53,942 nucleotides of DNA, taken from assembly GCA_030706385.1 (NCBI GenBank), contig JAUZOQ010000010.1, positions 1 through 53,942 of the forward strand. Reading direction: 5' to 3'. The stretch is from Bacteroidota bacterium. Its GTDB lineage: Bacteria > Bacteroidota > Ignavibacteria > Palsa-1295. How positions within the stretch are numbered: position 1 is the stretch's first letter; every line of letters begins with the position of its first letter. Of the stretch, positions 44,649 to 51,998 are shown piece after piece. The notes below the pieces were generated by a model that saw only the letters and a list, made by a program, of their open reading frames with translations, did not search any database and had not been told where the DNA came from. Position numbers and translations under genes: made by a program.

Positions 44649-45125
44649 CTATTCTCTCGACATTTCCCGTTTGACATCGCGCTCCTTGATCGTCTCGCGC
44701 TTGTCGTAGGCTTTCTTTCCTTTGGCAAGACCGACAAGGATCTTGACCTTATTTCCCTTAAAATATGCCCGCACCGGAACGAGTGTGACCCCTTTCGATT
44801 GCGTCTTTGTCTTGAGCTTCTTGATCTCCCGCTCGTGCACCAGAAGCTTTCTGCGGCGCCGGGTCTCATGGTTCGAGGCAGAGGCGTGATCATAGGAAGA
44901 GATGTGAACATTCTCAAGCCACAATTCGTCGTTATCGATCCTTGCAAAGCCGCCCGTTAGTTGGATCTTCCCCTGGCGAAGAGCTTTGACCTCCGTGCCG
45001 GTTAGCACGATGCCGCACTCGATCTCATCGGTTATGAAATATTCATGACGAGCGGATCGGTTCTCGGCGATCAGTTTGATCGCAAGTGTCCGCGGCTTCG
45101 GTGATATGATCTGTGCTTGTGACAA
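44649..45125 (-). CDS. smpB: SsrA-binding protein (trans-translation)
   Basis: Partner of tmRNA in rescuing stalled ribosomes. The 158-residue protein has IAENRSARHEYFITDEIECGIVLTGTEVKALRQGKIQL, ENVHISSYDHAS and the basic C-terminal tail ending DKRETIKERDVKREMSRE that enters the mRNA channel. Start codon must be TTG at 45125; no in-frame ATG or GTG precedes the conserved region. The ssrA gene is not recognisable in the window. A terminator lies upstream, separating it from the NlpC/P60 gene. Confidence 0.95.
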   Translation of the reverse strand: MSQAQIISPKPRTLAIKLIAENRSARHEYFITDEIECGIVLTGTEVKALRQGKIQLTGGFARIDNDELWLENVHISSYDHASASNHETRRRRKLLVHEREIKKLKTKTQSKGVTLVPVRAYFKGNKVKILVGLAKGKKAYDKRETIKERDVKREMSRE

Positions 45126-45191
45126 GAATGATAGAACAATGCATGATCGAATGTCATTTCTCCCGATATGCGAGCCATGCTCAACGCTATC

Positions 45192-45225
45192 AAAAAAAAA
45201 GCTCCGGCACTAGTACCGGAGCTTT
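45192..45225 (-). terminator. rho-independent terminator after the NlpC/P60 gene
   Basis: On the minus strand a 10-bp stem AAAGCTCCGG / CCGGAGCTTT with an 8-base loop is followed by a run of about nine T residues (A-run at 45192-45200 on the plus strand). It lies about 20 bases past the stop of the NlpC/P60 gene and upstream of smpB. Confidence 0.88.
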
Positions 45226-45245
45226 ACACATCGTGAAAATTATTA

Positions 45246-46199
45246 TTAATTTGCTGAGGTGTTATCTTCGGCTAATTCGCCCGCTGCGATCGCAAGCTTC
45301 ATGGAGTTCATGACTTCTTTTTGAGCAGTCGCAGTATTGGTAAAGAGTCGTTTTGCAAATAAGAAGCGCTTCGCCCAGTATTTGCTATCCAGAGAGCTGA
45401 CCGTTACGCCGCGCGAGCAACTGGCATTGGCAAAAAGGCCTTCTCCGACATAAATGCCAACATGCGAGACTTTCGCATATCCGGCCGTATGGAAGAAAAC
45501 GAGATCGCCAAACTTCAACTCATCCTTGTGTACCGATGATCCGAGCACCGATTGCATGCTGGCAGTACGAGGAAGATCGACGTTGAACGAGGTACGGAAT
45601 ACCTCTCTGGTGAATGCTGAGCAGTCGATACCACTGCGGGTTAAACCGCCGAAATGATACCGGGTGCCTACCCAGTCGATAATATGCTGCATGACGTCCG
45701 AACGGGTTGAAGTCACTTTCGGATCGCTCTCATCGAAAAGAGTGAAATCCGTCTGGCGGCTTCTGGCTGTTTCGGGATCTTCAGCGCTCACATCAATAGA
45801 GCGGTCCTTGAAGAATCGATCGATCGATACTTCGACATCATCCTCTTCGCGCTCTTCTTTAGCAGCTTGTGCCACATCGGCAGGCTGCATTTCGGAGAAA
45901 TTATCCGCAGCAGGGCTGCCTTGTTCCGGTAGAACTTCGGCGCTTGCTAGAGATTTGATTTTTCCGATGATTTCTGACTTTTCGCTGGCTGTAAGTGGTC
46001 GTTGCGGCGTGCGGTGCTTTCTTGATGAGAACTTCGCATGGCGTTTGTGAGAAGCGCTATGAGAGGTCGTCTTCTTTACCGCTTTTCCGCCACGATGGTG
46101 ACGAGCTTGGCTATCGGAAGGGCTTGATGCTGTGAGTAGAAAACCGAGCATCACCAGACCCACCAATACCCATCCTCGTCGCATGTTGCGTTTGAGCAT
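45246..46199 (-). CDS. NlpC/P60 family peptidoglycan endopeptidase
   Basis: Exported cell-wall hydrolase of 317 residues. Signal peptide RRGWVLVGLVMLGFLLTASS, a basic His/Lys-rich linker (HHRGGKAVKKTTSHSASHKRH), an acidic middle (EEREEDDVEVS), and a C-terminal NlpC/P60 domain with RSGIDCSAFTREVFR (catalytic C193) and KVSHVGIYVGEG (H246). These enzymes cut gamma-D-Glu to diaminopimelate bonds in stem peptides. The basic linker may bind cell wall or outer-membrane anions. It is preceded by an unusual 690-bp intergenic region with two promoter candidates. Confidence 0.9.
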   Translation of the reverse strand: MLKRNMRRGWVLVGLVMLGFLLTASSPSDSQARHHRGGKAVKKTTSHSASHKRHAKFSSRKHRTPQRPLTASEKSEIIGKIKSLASAEVLPEQGSPAADNFSEMQPADVAQAAKEEREEDDVEVSIDRFFKDRSIDVSAEDPETARSRQTDFTLFDESDPKVTSTRSDVMQHIIDWVGTRYHFGGLTRSGIDCSAFTREVFRTSFNVDLPRTASMQSVLGSSVHKDELKFGDLVFFHTAGYAKVSHVGIYVGEGLFANASCSRGVTVSSLDSKYWAKRFLFAKRLFTNTATAQKEVMNSMKLAIAAGELAEDNTSAN

Positions 46200-46313
46200 A
46201 GGCTATAGAATACGTGTTAAGTTATTGATTTATAATGAACTGCGTCCGGTACCCACTAATCACGAGACAACACAAAGAGGGTTCTCCCCTGTTCAGTGCA
46301 ATACTCAGATTTA

Positions 46314-46347
46314 CAAATATATGAAATAATTGTGCCGAATCTTCAAA
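46314..46347 (-). promoter_or_regulatory. probable promoter of the NlpC/P60 gene
   Basis: On the minus strand TTTG (46347-46344), 22 bases, then TATATTTG (46321-46314). This resembles the Bacteroidota TTTG-N19-21-TAnnTTTG promoter with slightly long spacing. A start near 46308 would give the NlpC/P60 mRNA a leader of about 110 bases in which I recognise no riboswitch. Confidence 0.6.
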
Positions 46348-46349
46348 AA

Positions 46350-46736
46350 ACGAAATTATAAGGTATTCATTCAGTGGATAATAGCGGAATACAACAACAT
46401 TTCAACCAAAAATTATACGTGAAATTCCGTTATTATGTTTCAGATTTCCCAGCGGGATCGAATTTATGAAGATTACGGCACAAGCTTATCTTTCTACAAG
46501 CACTCCATCTAAATTTTCAAAGAACAACGACGAAAGTTATCGACCGGAATCCGGTGGCACCCGAAGTTGCACTATTGTGATAGGTAGGCAATCGATTAAG
46601 CGGATAGTCCGGAATCCTCTACAATGATTAAGCTTGGTGATCAGGAACAGTGGCTACAATGACGGGTCCAGGATTGGATCAAGTGTCGGGCTACTAGCGG
46701 CCATAATAGCTTCGAAATGAGTTCGGTCGAACTTTC
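46350..46736. other. long intergenic block, possible non-coding RNA or decayed element
   Basis: This is the core of the only gap over 300 bp (46200-46892). The block between the two promoter repeats is less AT-rich than its flanks and holds small hairpins (CCGGAATCCGG; AGTTCGGTCGAACT). Reading from the upstream minus-strand promoter gives a 16-codon ORF (ATG 46702, starting MAASSPTLDPIL) that stops at TAG, then continues in frame for 36 codons. The plus strand has a 53-codon ORF (46466-46627) starting MKITAQAYLS. Neither is convincing as a gene. I saw no tmRNA, RNase P, SRP or tRNA signature. Bases 46760-46892 are simply AT-rich. Confidence 0.4.
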
Positions 46737-46741
46737 TAATA

Positions 46742-46773
46742 CAAATATACGAAATAATTTTGTGATTTCCAAA
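46742..46773 (-). promoter_or_regulatory. strong Bacteroidota-type promoter with no recognised gene behind it
   Basis: On the minus strand TTTG (46773-46770), exactly 20 bases, then TATATTTG (46749-46742): a full match to TTTG-N19-21-TAnnTTTG. Expected start is near 46736. The nearest long ORF downstream, NlpC/P60, begins 537 bases further on and has its own closer promoter. Confidence 0.65.
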
Positions 46774-46892
46774 TCTTATTTCTGCCAAATCTCGTCATTT
46801 TTTCCTCAACTTATTGAAAAATATGGAAATAAAAATTTTAAAATAATTTTTAAAACGCTAATAAATTAGTTAAAATTTATGAATCTTAGGAT

Positions 46893-48704
46893 TTACCTCA
46901 GCTTTCCGGAATCGGGAGCTGTGACCTTAGGAACAGAGGGAGGGATGGGAATCGAAGAGGGCGGAGTATATTTCGCTATATAATCTGCATACCGGAAGCC
47001 GGCTAACTTTTCGACGATCTGGTTTTGCATTCCTTTGTAATTAGCCGCTCCACCTCCGAAATTCTGCATCGTAATAAAATAGGAAGCAAGCTGGCCATCC
47101 TGCGTGGAGACAAATCCGGCAAGTGCCGTTACTCCGTTCAATGTTCCCGTTTTGCTGCGGGCATTGAACTGAGCCGGAGTACCGATCATCCTTGCACGCG
47201 TTGTCCCATCAAATCCGGCAATAGACATTGTCGAGAGAAAATCATTATACATCATCGGCCTGATGCGTATGCCATGGAGAAGATCGATCACGGCATTAGC
47301 TGAGGTTTGATTGCTACGCGAAAGTCCGGAGCCATCATAACAAAAACCGTTGACACATCGAATAACCGATAGCCATGATTTGATAAGCTTGCGTGACCGC
47401 TCCGCAGGATCATGCGCAGTGACATCGGAGATCGAAGATAGTTTTCGGAACATCGATTCGGCGAGGAAATTATCGCTGCGCTTATTCGTCTGCTTTAGCA
47501 GATCGAGAAGCGGAGTCTGCTTTGCTGCAAGAGTCGTTAATTGCATCTTCGCCGAAGGCAGCTTACCGGTGCGTGCCGTTCCTGTCACATGAATTCCATT
47601 TTGCTCCAATCTCCATTTTAGCAGCGCAGCCATGGCAAGAGGAACGTTGCGGATAGGAACGTTATAGATTCTCGTCGCATGAGCGGGAATGAGTCCGGAG
47701 ATCGTAATATTCTGCACCGGATCGCTTGGGCCACCGGCAGAGTTAACGTGCAGGGTGAAGATCGCCCTGGTGCGCACACGAACGGTACGATATCGCGCCT
47801 TTCGCCCGCGTCCTACTCTGACGCGTTTCGACGAGACACGCATCGGATTGCTCGTGCTGCCGCGATTAATGATATGCAGGTTTGGCAGCGGCGGATTCAC
47901 CGAGACATGAACTCCCCTCCCTTTCCGGTCGCCGCCGGTGACGCGAATTGAGATGACGTTACGATCGATAAAGAAATTGGGAGAGGAAGAAAGGAATCCG
48001 GGTTCGGTAACTTCATCGGCAAGATCGTCATTGGCAGCATCCGTCTGCTCATCCGAAGAAGCGGAATCCAAAGCAGGAATATCTCCTCCGAGCGAATCGG
48101 CAATCAGTTTTTCGGCAGCATCGCTGTGTTCGGCAAAATATTTTTTTGCATCCGGAGTGAGTATATCATCATCGGATAGATCTCCGATGATATCGCCTTC
48201 GATCTGCCTGATGCCTTTGGCCGCAAGGGCGTAAGCCAGCGTATCGAAATCCTTCAGCCTCAGAGTCGGATCGCCGCTCGGGCGCAAGAAAACATTTCCG
48301 ATCACCGAACCATCCTGAATATGAGCAGGAGCAGCAATATCGAGTTTTGTCGTAAACAAATAGCTAGAGCCAAGCGCCCAAAGCGTTGCCGATGTTGTGA
48401 AAAGTTTTTCCACCGATGCCGGAAGGACAGGAAGCGATGGGTTTACAGCGTAAAGAGGATGCAGCGAGTTATCCGGTTCGTAGAAAACGATCTTGCAGCT
48501 CGGAGTCATACGCCTGTATTTCGTATTCGGAAGGATTCCGGCAAGTTCGGACCGAAGTCCGTTCAATGCTACAGCCGTATCTCCGGAAAATCCGGTGAAG
48601 GTTATTGCCAGAGGAGTGTGTAAGGAATCGGAAAGGGGAAGCTGCGCAGCTGCCGAATGCAAGCAGGCAAAAAAAACGATCACGAGGCAAATCTTCTTTA
48701 TCAT
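46893..48704 (-). CDS. dacB: D-alanyl-D-alanine carboxypeptidase/endopeptidase (PBP4, DacB, peptidase S13)
   Basis: Low-molecular-mass penicillin-binding protein of about 603 residues that trims and un-crosslinks peptidoglycan in the periplasm. Signal peptide from ATG 48704 (IKKICLVIVFFACLHSAAAQ). Active-site motifs: LPASVEKLFTTSATLWALG (SxxK), KRSDNFLAESMFRKL (SxN), and ARSKTGTLNGVTALAGFV (KTG). A long insert between SxxK and SxN, as in S13 enzymes, carries an acidic stretch and the basic SSKRVRVGRGRKARYR. It is longer than E. coli DacB (477). The upstream start at 48773 is rejected as it buries the signal peptide. Confidence 0.92.
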   Translation of the reverse strand: MIKKICLVIVFFACLHSAAAQLPLSDSLHTPLAITFTGFSGDTAVALNGLRSELAGILPNTKYRRMTPSCKIVFYEPDNSLHPLYAVNPSLPVLPASVEKLFTTSATLWALGSSYLFTTKLDIAAPAHIQDGSVIGNVFLRPSGDPTLRLKDFDTLAYALAAKGIRQIEGDIIGDLSDDDILTPDAKKYFAEHSDAAEKLIADSLGGDIPALDSASSDEQTDAANDDLADEVTEPGFLSSSPNFFIDRNVISIRVTGGDRKGRGVHVSVNPPLPNLHIINRGSTSNPMRVSSKRVRVGRGRKARYRTVRVRTRAIFTLHVNSAGGPSDPVQNITISGLIPAHATRIYNVPIRNVPLAMAALLKWRLEQNGIHVTGTARTGKLPSAKMQLTTLAAKQTPLLDLLKQTNKRSDNFLAESMFRKLSSISDVTAHDPAERSRKLIKSWLSVIRCVNGFCYDGSGLSRSNQTSANAVIDLLHGIRIRPMMYNDFLSTMSIAGFDGTTRARMIGTPAQFNARSKTGTLNGVTALAGFVSTQDGQLASYFITMQNFGGGAANYKGMQNQIVEKLAGFRYADYIAKYTPPSSIPIPPSVPKVTAPDSGKLR

Positions 48705-48772
48705 GTACTTACTATACAACGATGAAGGATTCAACTCGGTTGCGTTGCAGGGCGCCGCACGAACAAAATTCA

Positions 48773-48801
48773 TTGCAGTGGCAAATTATTCATTATGTTT
48801 G
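48773..48801 (+). promoter_or_regulatory. promoter of the MmcQ/YjbR gene
   Basis: TTG at 48773-48775 and TATGTTTG at 48794-48801 (TAnnTTTG) are spaced as in Bacteroidota promoters. Predicted start is about 40 bases before the ATG at 48850. It lies in the divergent spacer with the PBP4 gene. Confidence 0.55.
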
Positions 48802-48849
48802 CACGAGACGGTTCGATTCTCGAACTGCTCGCCAATTAATGATTAGACC

Positions 48850-49197
48850 ATGAACGTCGAAGAACTTCGTACCTTTTGCCTCGGGCTTCCCCATGCTACC
48901 GAAGATATTAAGTGGGGAAACGACCTCTGCTTTTGTGTCGGAGAAAAGATGTTTGCCACCACCAGTCTCAACCCATCATCGGGCTTCAGCTGCTCGTTCA
49001 AATGCACTCCGGAAAAATACGCTAAACTCATTGAACGCGATGGCATTACGAGCGCTCCGTATACCGGGCGATTCGGATGGGTATGCGTCAAAAAGAAAAA
49101 TGCGATCGGCTCGGCAGAGTTGAAGGAGCTGATCAAAGAGTCCTACGATGCCGTCAAAGAAGCGCTCCCTGTGAAGCTCAAGAAGGAACTCCGCTAG
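48850..49197 (+). CDS. MmcQ/YjbR family protein
   Basis: A 115-residue protein with the family pattern: an opening LRTFCLGLPHATEDIKWGNDLCFCVGEKMFATT, then SFKCTPEKYAKLIERDGITSAPYTGRFGWVCV and a C-terminal helix LKELIKESYDAVKEALPVKLKKEL. The family has a CyaY-like, DNA-binding-like double-wing fold, but its biological role is not established. Complete and of usual length. Single gene with its own promoter, divergent from the PBP4 gene and followed by a hairpin. Confidence 0.88.
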   Translation: MNVEELRTFCLGLPHATEDIKWGNDLCFCVGEKMFATTSLNPSSGFSCSFKCTPEKYAKLIERDGITSAPYTGRFGWVCVKKKNAIGSAELKELIKESYDAVKEALPVKLKKELR

Positions 49198-49230
49198 TTT
49201 CGGATTATCACTATTTTCATTGTAGAATTA

Positions 49231-49252
49231 CCATGCCGGGAATCCGGCATGG
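49231..49252 (+). terminator. hairpin after the MmcQ/YjbR gene
   Basis: A perfect 9-bp stem CCATGCCGG / CCGGCATGG with loop GAAT lies 33 bases after the stop codon. No T-run follows, so it is at best an atypical terminator. The rest of the 223-bp spacer to 49420 shows no other feature I can support. Confidence 0.45.
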
Positions 49253-49420
49253 ATGTTCCGCGCGTATCATTTGTAACTGACAGCTTTCTCAGGGCTTCTG
49301 CGTCACGGAGAAGCAATGATTTCCCCGCTCATTCATATCATGCCTCACTCTCCGCGCATGCATAAGATCCCTGGCCCGGGAATACTGTATTTGTGTTAAC
49401 CAAACAATACCTTACTGAAC

Positions 49421-50746
49421 ATGAAAAAATCTATTACACTTTGCTGCATAGCAGCCATGCTTTTTGCAGTACTTGTCATCACAAATTCACTGTTTGCGCA
49501 ATCGGCAACTACGACGGCAAGCGGCAGTTTTTCGCTTCAGGGAATGCTGACGGGCTCTACCGGAACGCCGATCTCCGATGGCACGCATTCGCTAACGGCA
49601 AACGTCTATGCCGCCGGATCGGGCCAACTCGTCTATACGGAAACCGATAACATTACGACGGCCGGCGGACTCTTTACGACAATGATCGGAGGCAATGGAA
49701 GTGCCGGCTCGCATCTTATCGTGAAGGCCGATAGCGGTTATGAGCTTGGTGTTGCTATCGATGGCCAGGCAGAACTTGCGCCGAAGATCTCGCTTGCGAG
49801 CTCGATCAATTCGCTCACAGCAAATCTTGCGGCCAATGCCGATGCTGTGGATGGATTTAGCGTAGCAGCAAGTACGGGCTCCAAGGCCAATTCGCTCTTA
49901 GTCCTGAACGGCTCGGGCAAGATCGATACTTCCGTTCTCTCCGGCAGCCTGGTCACAAGCGTGAACGGTGCCAGCGGAGCAGTTACGATTCAAGGCGGCG
50001 GAAATCTCGGAGTTGCAACGAACGGCAACACGATCAGCCTATCGTTCACCGGTGGCGGTGGCGGATTAAATTTGCCATTCTCGCAAACCGTTAACCTTGC
50101 ATCGGGAACAGCCTTCAGTATCACAAATACTCTTGGCGGATCGGCAGCATCATTCGTAAATACGGGACTTGGAGCAGCGCTGAACGCATCTTCGATGACG
50201 GGATCGGCGATCAACGCAACATCGACAGGTTCGGTCACAGGAGCAGCAACGATCGATGTTTCCAATACCGGCGGCACAGCCATCAACGCCGTTTCGACAG
50301 CTTCGGGTAATGCCGTTCTGACACTAAAGAATCTCTCATCGGATGCGTCGGCACAGTTGCTTGTAGCAGCGAATGCAGCAGGTTCACCCGTGCTTAACGT
50401 AATGGCAAACGGACAGACGACCATTGCCTCCAGTGTCGGAAATGCTCTAAGCGTTTCTACATCGGCTGTTGGACAAGCAGCTCTTGCTCTCAACGGCGGG
50501 CTGAAGATCACCGGCGGCGCTGTCGGAACAGGGCAGATCAACATCGGTCAGACGCAGACGACGATCAATAACGCACTCGTCAAAGGCAATTCCATTATCA
50601 TGTTGACGGTGACAGGTGCTGGCGGCGTATCCGTGCCACTTCAGGTCCTCTCACAGGCAGATGGATCGTTCGTCGTCTCCGTGCTTACGGGTGTGGCGGC
50701 TGTGACAGGCAACGCAACATTTTCCTATCTCATCATCAACCAATAA
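49421..50746 (+). CDS. secreted repetitive surface protein of unknown function
   Basis: A 441-residue protein with a signal peptide (KKSITLCCIAAMLFAVLVITNSLFAQ). Composition is dominated by A, S, G, T, N and V, with almost no charged residues beyond residue 200. The N-terminal part (SLQGMLTGSTGTPISDGTHSLTANVYAAGSG) resembles the opening of phage-tail-like or adhesin proteins found in this bacterial group. The body repeats short units such as GxAxNAxSxTGSA, fitting a stacked beta-helix or fibre. No sorting domain at its own C-terminus. 27 bp ahead of a sorting-domain protein, likely one operon. Probably an extracellular structural protein. Confidence 0.7.
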   Translation: MKKSITLCCIAAMLFAVLVITNSLFAQSATTTASGSFSLQGMLTGSTGTPISDGTHSLTANVYAAGSGQLVYTETDNITTAGGLFTTMIGGNGSAGSHLIVKADSGYELGVAIDGQAELAPKISLASSINSLTANLAANADAVDGFSVAASTGSKANSLLVLNGSGKIDTSVLSGSLVTSVNGASGAVTIQGGGNLGVATNGNTISLSFTGGGGGLNLPFSQTVNLASGTAFSITNTLGGSAASFVNTGLGAALNASSMTGSAINATSTGSVTGAATIDVSNTGGTAINAVSTASGNAVLTLKNLSSDASAQLLVAANAAGSPVLNVMANGQTTIASSVGNALSVSTSAVGQAALALNGGLKITGGAVGTGQINIGQTQTTINNALVKGNSIIMLTVTGAGGVSVPLQVLSQADGSFVVSVLTGVAAVTGNATFSYLIINQ

Positions 50747-50773
50747 CCGGTTGAAAGAAAGGAAAAACAATCT

Positions 50774-51292
50774 ATGAAAAAATTCATTCTTTTTGTGAGC
50801 TGCGCCCTTGCCTTCGTAGCAATACTTTGGCAAGAGCCGTATGCGCAGATCAATCTTCGCAAAGCCGTTATAAGTAATGGCGGTTCGGCATCGCTCAACG
50901 GATCAACGATAGGATTGTTCGTTGTCGGCCAGACAGCTGCCGGAACGGCATCCAATGGCCAGACGACCGGGCAGTTCGGCTTCTTCAACTCAGCTGCCGC
51001 ATCAAGTGCGGTATCGGGATCAGGAGCGGGAGCCATAAACTCCGTTCGGATCTCACCGAACCCTGCGGCGAATGAGGTCAAAGCGACGGTCACCATCCTC
51101 AGTGCAGGAATCGTCGACTTGCTGATCTATGATGCAAGCGGCCATCTCATCTCGACGGTTTACTCAGGCAGGAAGGAAGCCGGCACGTTCACAGTCGAAT
51201 TCAATGCTGCCGCTCTTTCAAGCGGTGCATACTATCTTGCTGCACGAATGCCAGGTGCACTTGTACAGACAAAATTTGATGTGGTTAAATAG
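50774..51292 (+). CDS. secreted protein with type IX secretion (Por) C-terminal sorting domain
   Basis: A 172-residue protein. Signal peptide (KKFILFVSCALAFVAILWQ) then about 60 residues with KAVISNGGSASLNGSTIGLFVVGQTAAGTASNGQTTGQFGFF, a short module often seen next to sorting domains. The last 80 residues form the CTD: VRISPNPAANEVKATVTI, VDLLIYDASGHLISTVYSG, TFTVEFNAAALSSGAYYLAARM, VQTKFDVVK. The CTD directs transport through the T9SS and cell-surface attachment. With so small a passenger, it may serve as an anchor or subunit for the upstream fibre-like protein; that is inference. No T9SS machinery genes are in the window. Confidence 0.88.
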   Translation: MKKFILFVSCALAFVAILWQEPYAQINLRKAVISNGGSASLNGSTIGLFVVGQTAAGTASNGQTTGQFGFFNSAAASSAVSGSGAGAINSVRISPNPAANEVKATVTILSAGIVDLLIYDASGHLISTVYSGRKEAGTFTVEFNAAALSSGAYYLAARMPGALVQTKFDVVK

Positions 51293-51320
51293 ACGACACA
51301 AAATACAGTGCAAGGAAGAA

Positions 51321-51347
51321 AAAAGGGCGGTAATTCACCGCCCTTTT
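51321..51347 (+). terminator. rho-independent terminator after the sorting-domain gene
   Basis: AAAAGGGCGGT / ACCGCCCTTTT form an 11-bp stem with a 5-base loop, ending in four T. It lies 29 bases after the stop codon at 51292 and closes the two-gene surface-protein unit. Confidence 0.85.
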
Positions 51348-51393
51348 GCCTATTCACGCTCGTCGAATCGTTCTCTTCTCAATTAGGAAGCCG

Positions 51394-51401
51394 TATTTTT
51401 G
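51394..51401 (+). promoter_or_regulatory. -7 promoter element for the EVE-domain gene
   Basis: TATTTTTG matches TAnnTTTG and lies 28 bases before the ATG at 51429, giving a leader of about 20 bases. This favours 51429 over the earlier in-frame ATG at 51399, which would fall inside the promoter. Confidence 0.5.
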
Positions 51402-51428
51402 TTCGATGCACAACTACTCACGACACTT

Positions 51429-51890
51429 ATGGCAAAACAATACTGGCTTTTGAAGACCGAACCGACGGCGTATTCCATCGACGATATGAAACGCGATGGC
51501 AAGACGCAATGGACTGGTGTCCGGAATTATCAGGCACGCAATACGCTGCGCGACCTTATGAAGAAAGGCGATCTCGCTCTTTTCTATCATTCAAGTTCCG
51601 ATGTAACCGGAATTGTGGGCACATGCGAGATCACAAGCGATGCGTTGCCCGATCCAACTGCCTGGGATTCGAAGGATAGCCATTACGATGCGAAGTCCTC
51701 TCCGGCAAATCCGATCTGGTATTGCCGCGAAGTGAAATTTAAGCAGAAATTCAAGCAGCCGATCTCGCTCAGCGATCTGCGAAATATCAAGGGTCTGGAA
51801 AAAATGGTGGTACTTCAAAAAGGCTCTCGCCTTTCCGTTCAACCGGTCACCGAGAAAGAGTGGGAGCTGATCACAAAGCAAGCGAAGTAA
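51429..51890 (+). CDS. EVE domain protein (PUA-like, Thyn1 type)
   Basis: A 153-residue protein that begins with KQYWLLKTEPTAYSIDDM and continues TQWTGVRNYQARNTLRDLMKKGDLALFYHSS, then GIVGTCEI, both standard for bacterial EVE proteins. The fold is a PUA relative; EVE domains are thought to bind modified bases in DNA or RNA, with experimental support in eukaryotes and in modification-dependent restriction enzymes. Here the domain stands alone with no nuclease. It is single, convergent with rluD, and followed by a large palindrome. Confidence 0.92.
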   Translation: MAKQYWLLKTEPTAYSIDDMKRDGKTQWTGVRNYQARNTLRDLMKKGDLALFYHSSSDVTGIVGTCEITSDALPDPTAWDSKDSHYDAKSSPANPIWYCREVKFKQKFKQPISLSDLRNIKGLEKMVVLQKGSRLSVQPVTEKEWELITKQAK

Positions 51891-51900
51891 GAACCAATCA

Positions 51901-51987
51901 GTGTAAATCCGTAAAATCCGTGAAATCCGTGTGCCATTCTCTCTGCGTTAATGGCACACGGATTTCACGGATTTGACGGATCTGCAC
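51901..51987. repeat. 38-bp-arm inverted repeat built of ATCCGT units between convergent genes
   Basis: Left arm 51901-51938 and right arm 51950-51987 are reverse complements with 3 mismatches in 38, around an 11-base loop. Each arm contains three spaced ATCCGT-type units (AAATCCGT, AAAATCCGT, GAAATCCGT, then GTGCCATT at the loop side). It separates the EVE gene from the convergent rluD, so it may end both transcripts, yet it is much longer than the other terminators in the window and has no T-run. Confidence 0.8.
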
Positions 51988-51998
51988 GGAGAAGAAAA

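Larger units (their letters stand above)
46312..46759. repeat. 20-bp direct repeats, 428 bp apart, each carrying a minus-strand promoter core
   Basis: TACAAATATATGAAATAATT at 46312-46331 and TACAAATATACGAAATAATT at 46740-46759 differ at one base and lie in the same orientation. The match weakens right after, although GTG follows in both (the second copy has two extra T). Read on the minus strand each contains TATATTTGTA. They bracket a block with no recognised gene. They could be a duplicated promoter, target-site repeats from an insertion, or ends of a repeated element. Confidence 0.7.

Noticed and set aside
46200-46308. cyclic di-AMP (ydaO) riboswitch in the leader of the NlpC/P60 gene
   Set aside because: The leader has a GGGGAGAACCC-like patch, and the class does control such genes, but the leader is too short and the other conserved blocks are missing.
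46466-46627. 53-codon plus-strand ORF
   Set aside because: Clean start and stop, but no clear ribosome site or known family and it lies inside the repeat-bounded block; kept only as a note in the block entry.
46350-46736. tmRNA (ssrA) in the gap near smpB
   Set aside because: Size and nearby smpB fit, but there is no tRNA-like 5' and 3' end, no CCA, and no tag ORF ending in alanines on either strand.
46312-46759. insertion sequence
   Set aside because: The direct repeats could be target duplications, but there is no transposase and no terminal inverted repeat inside them.
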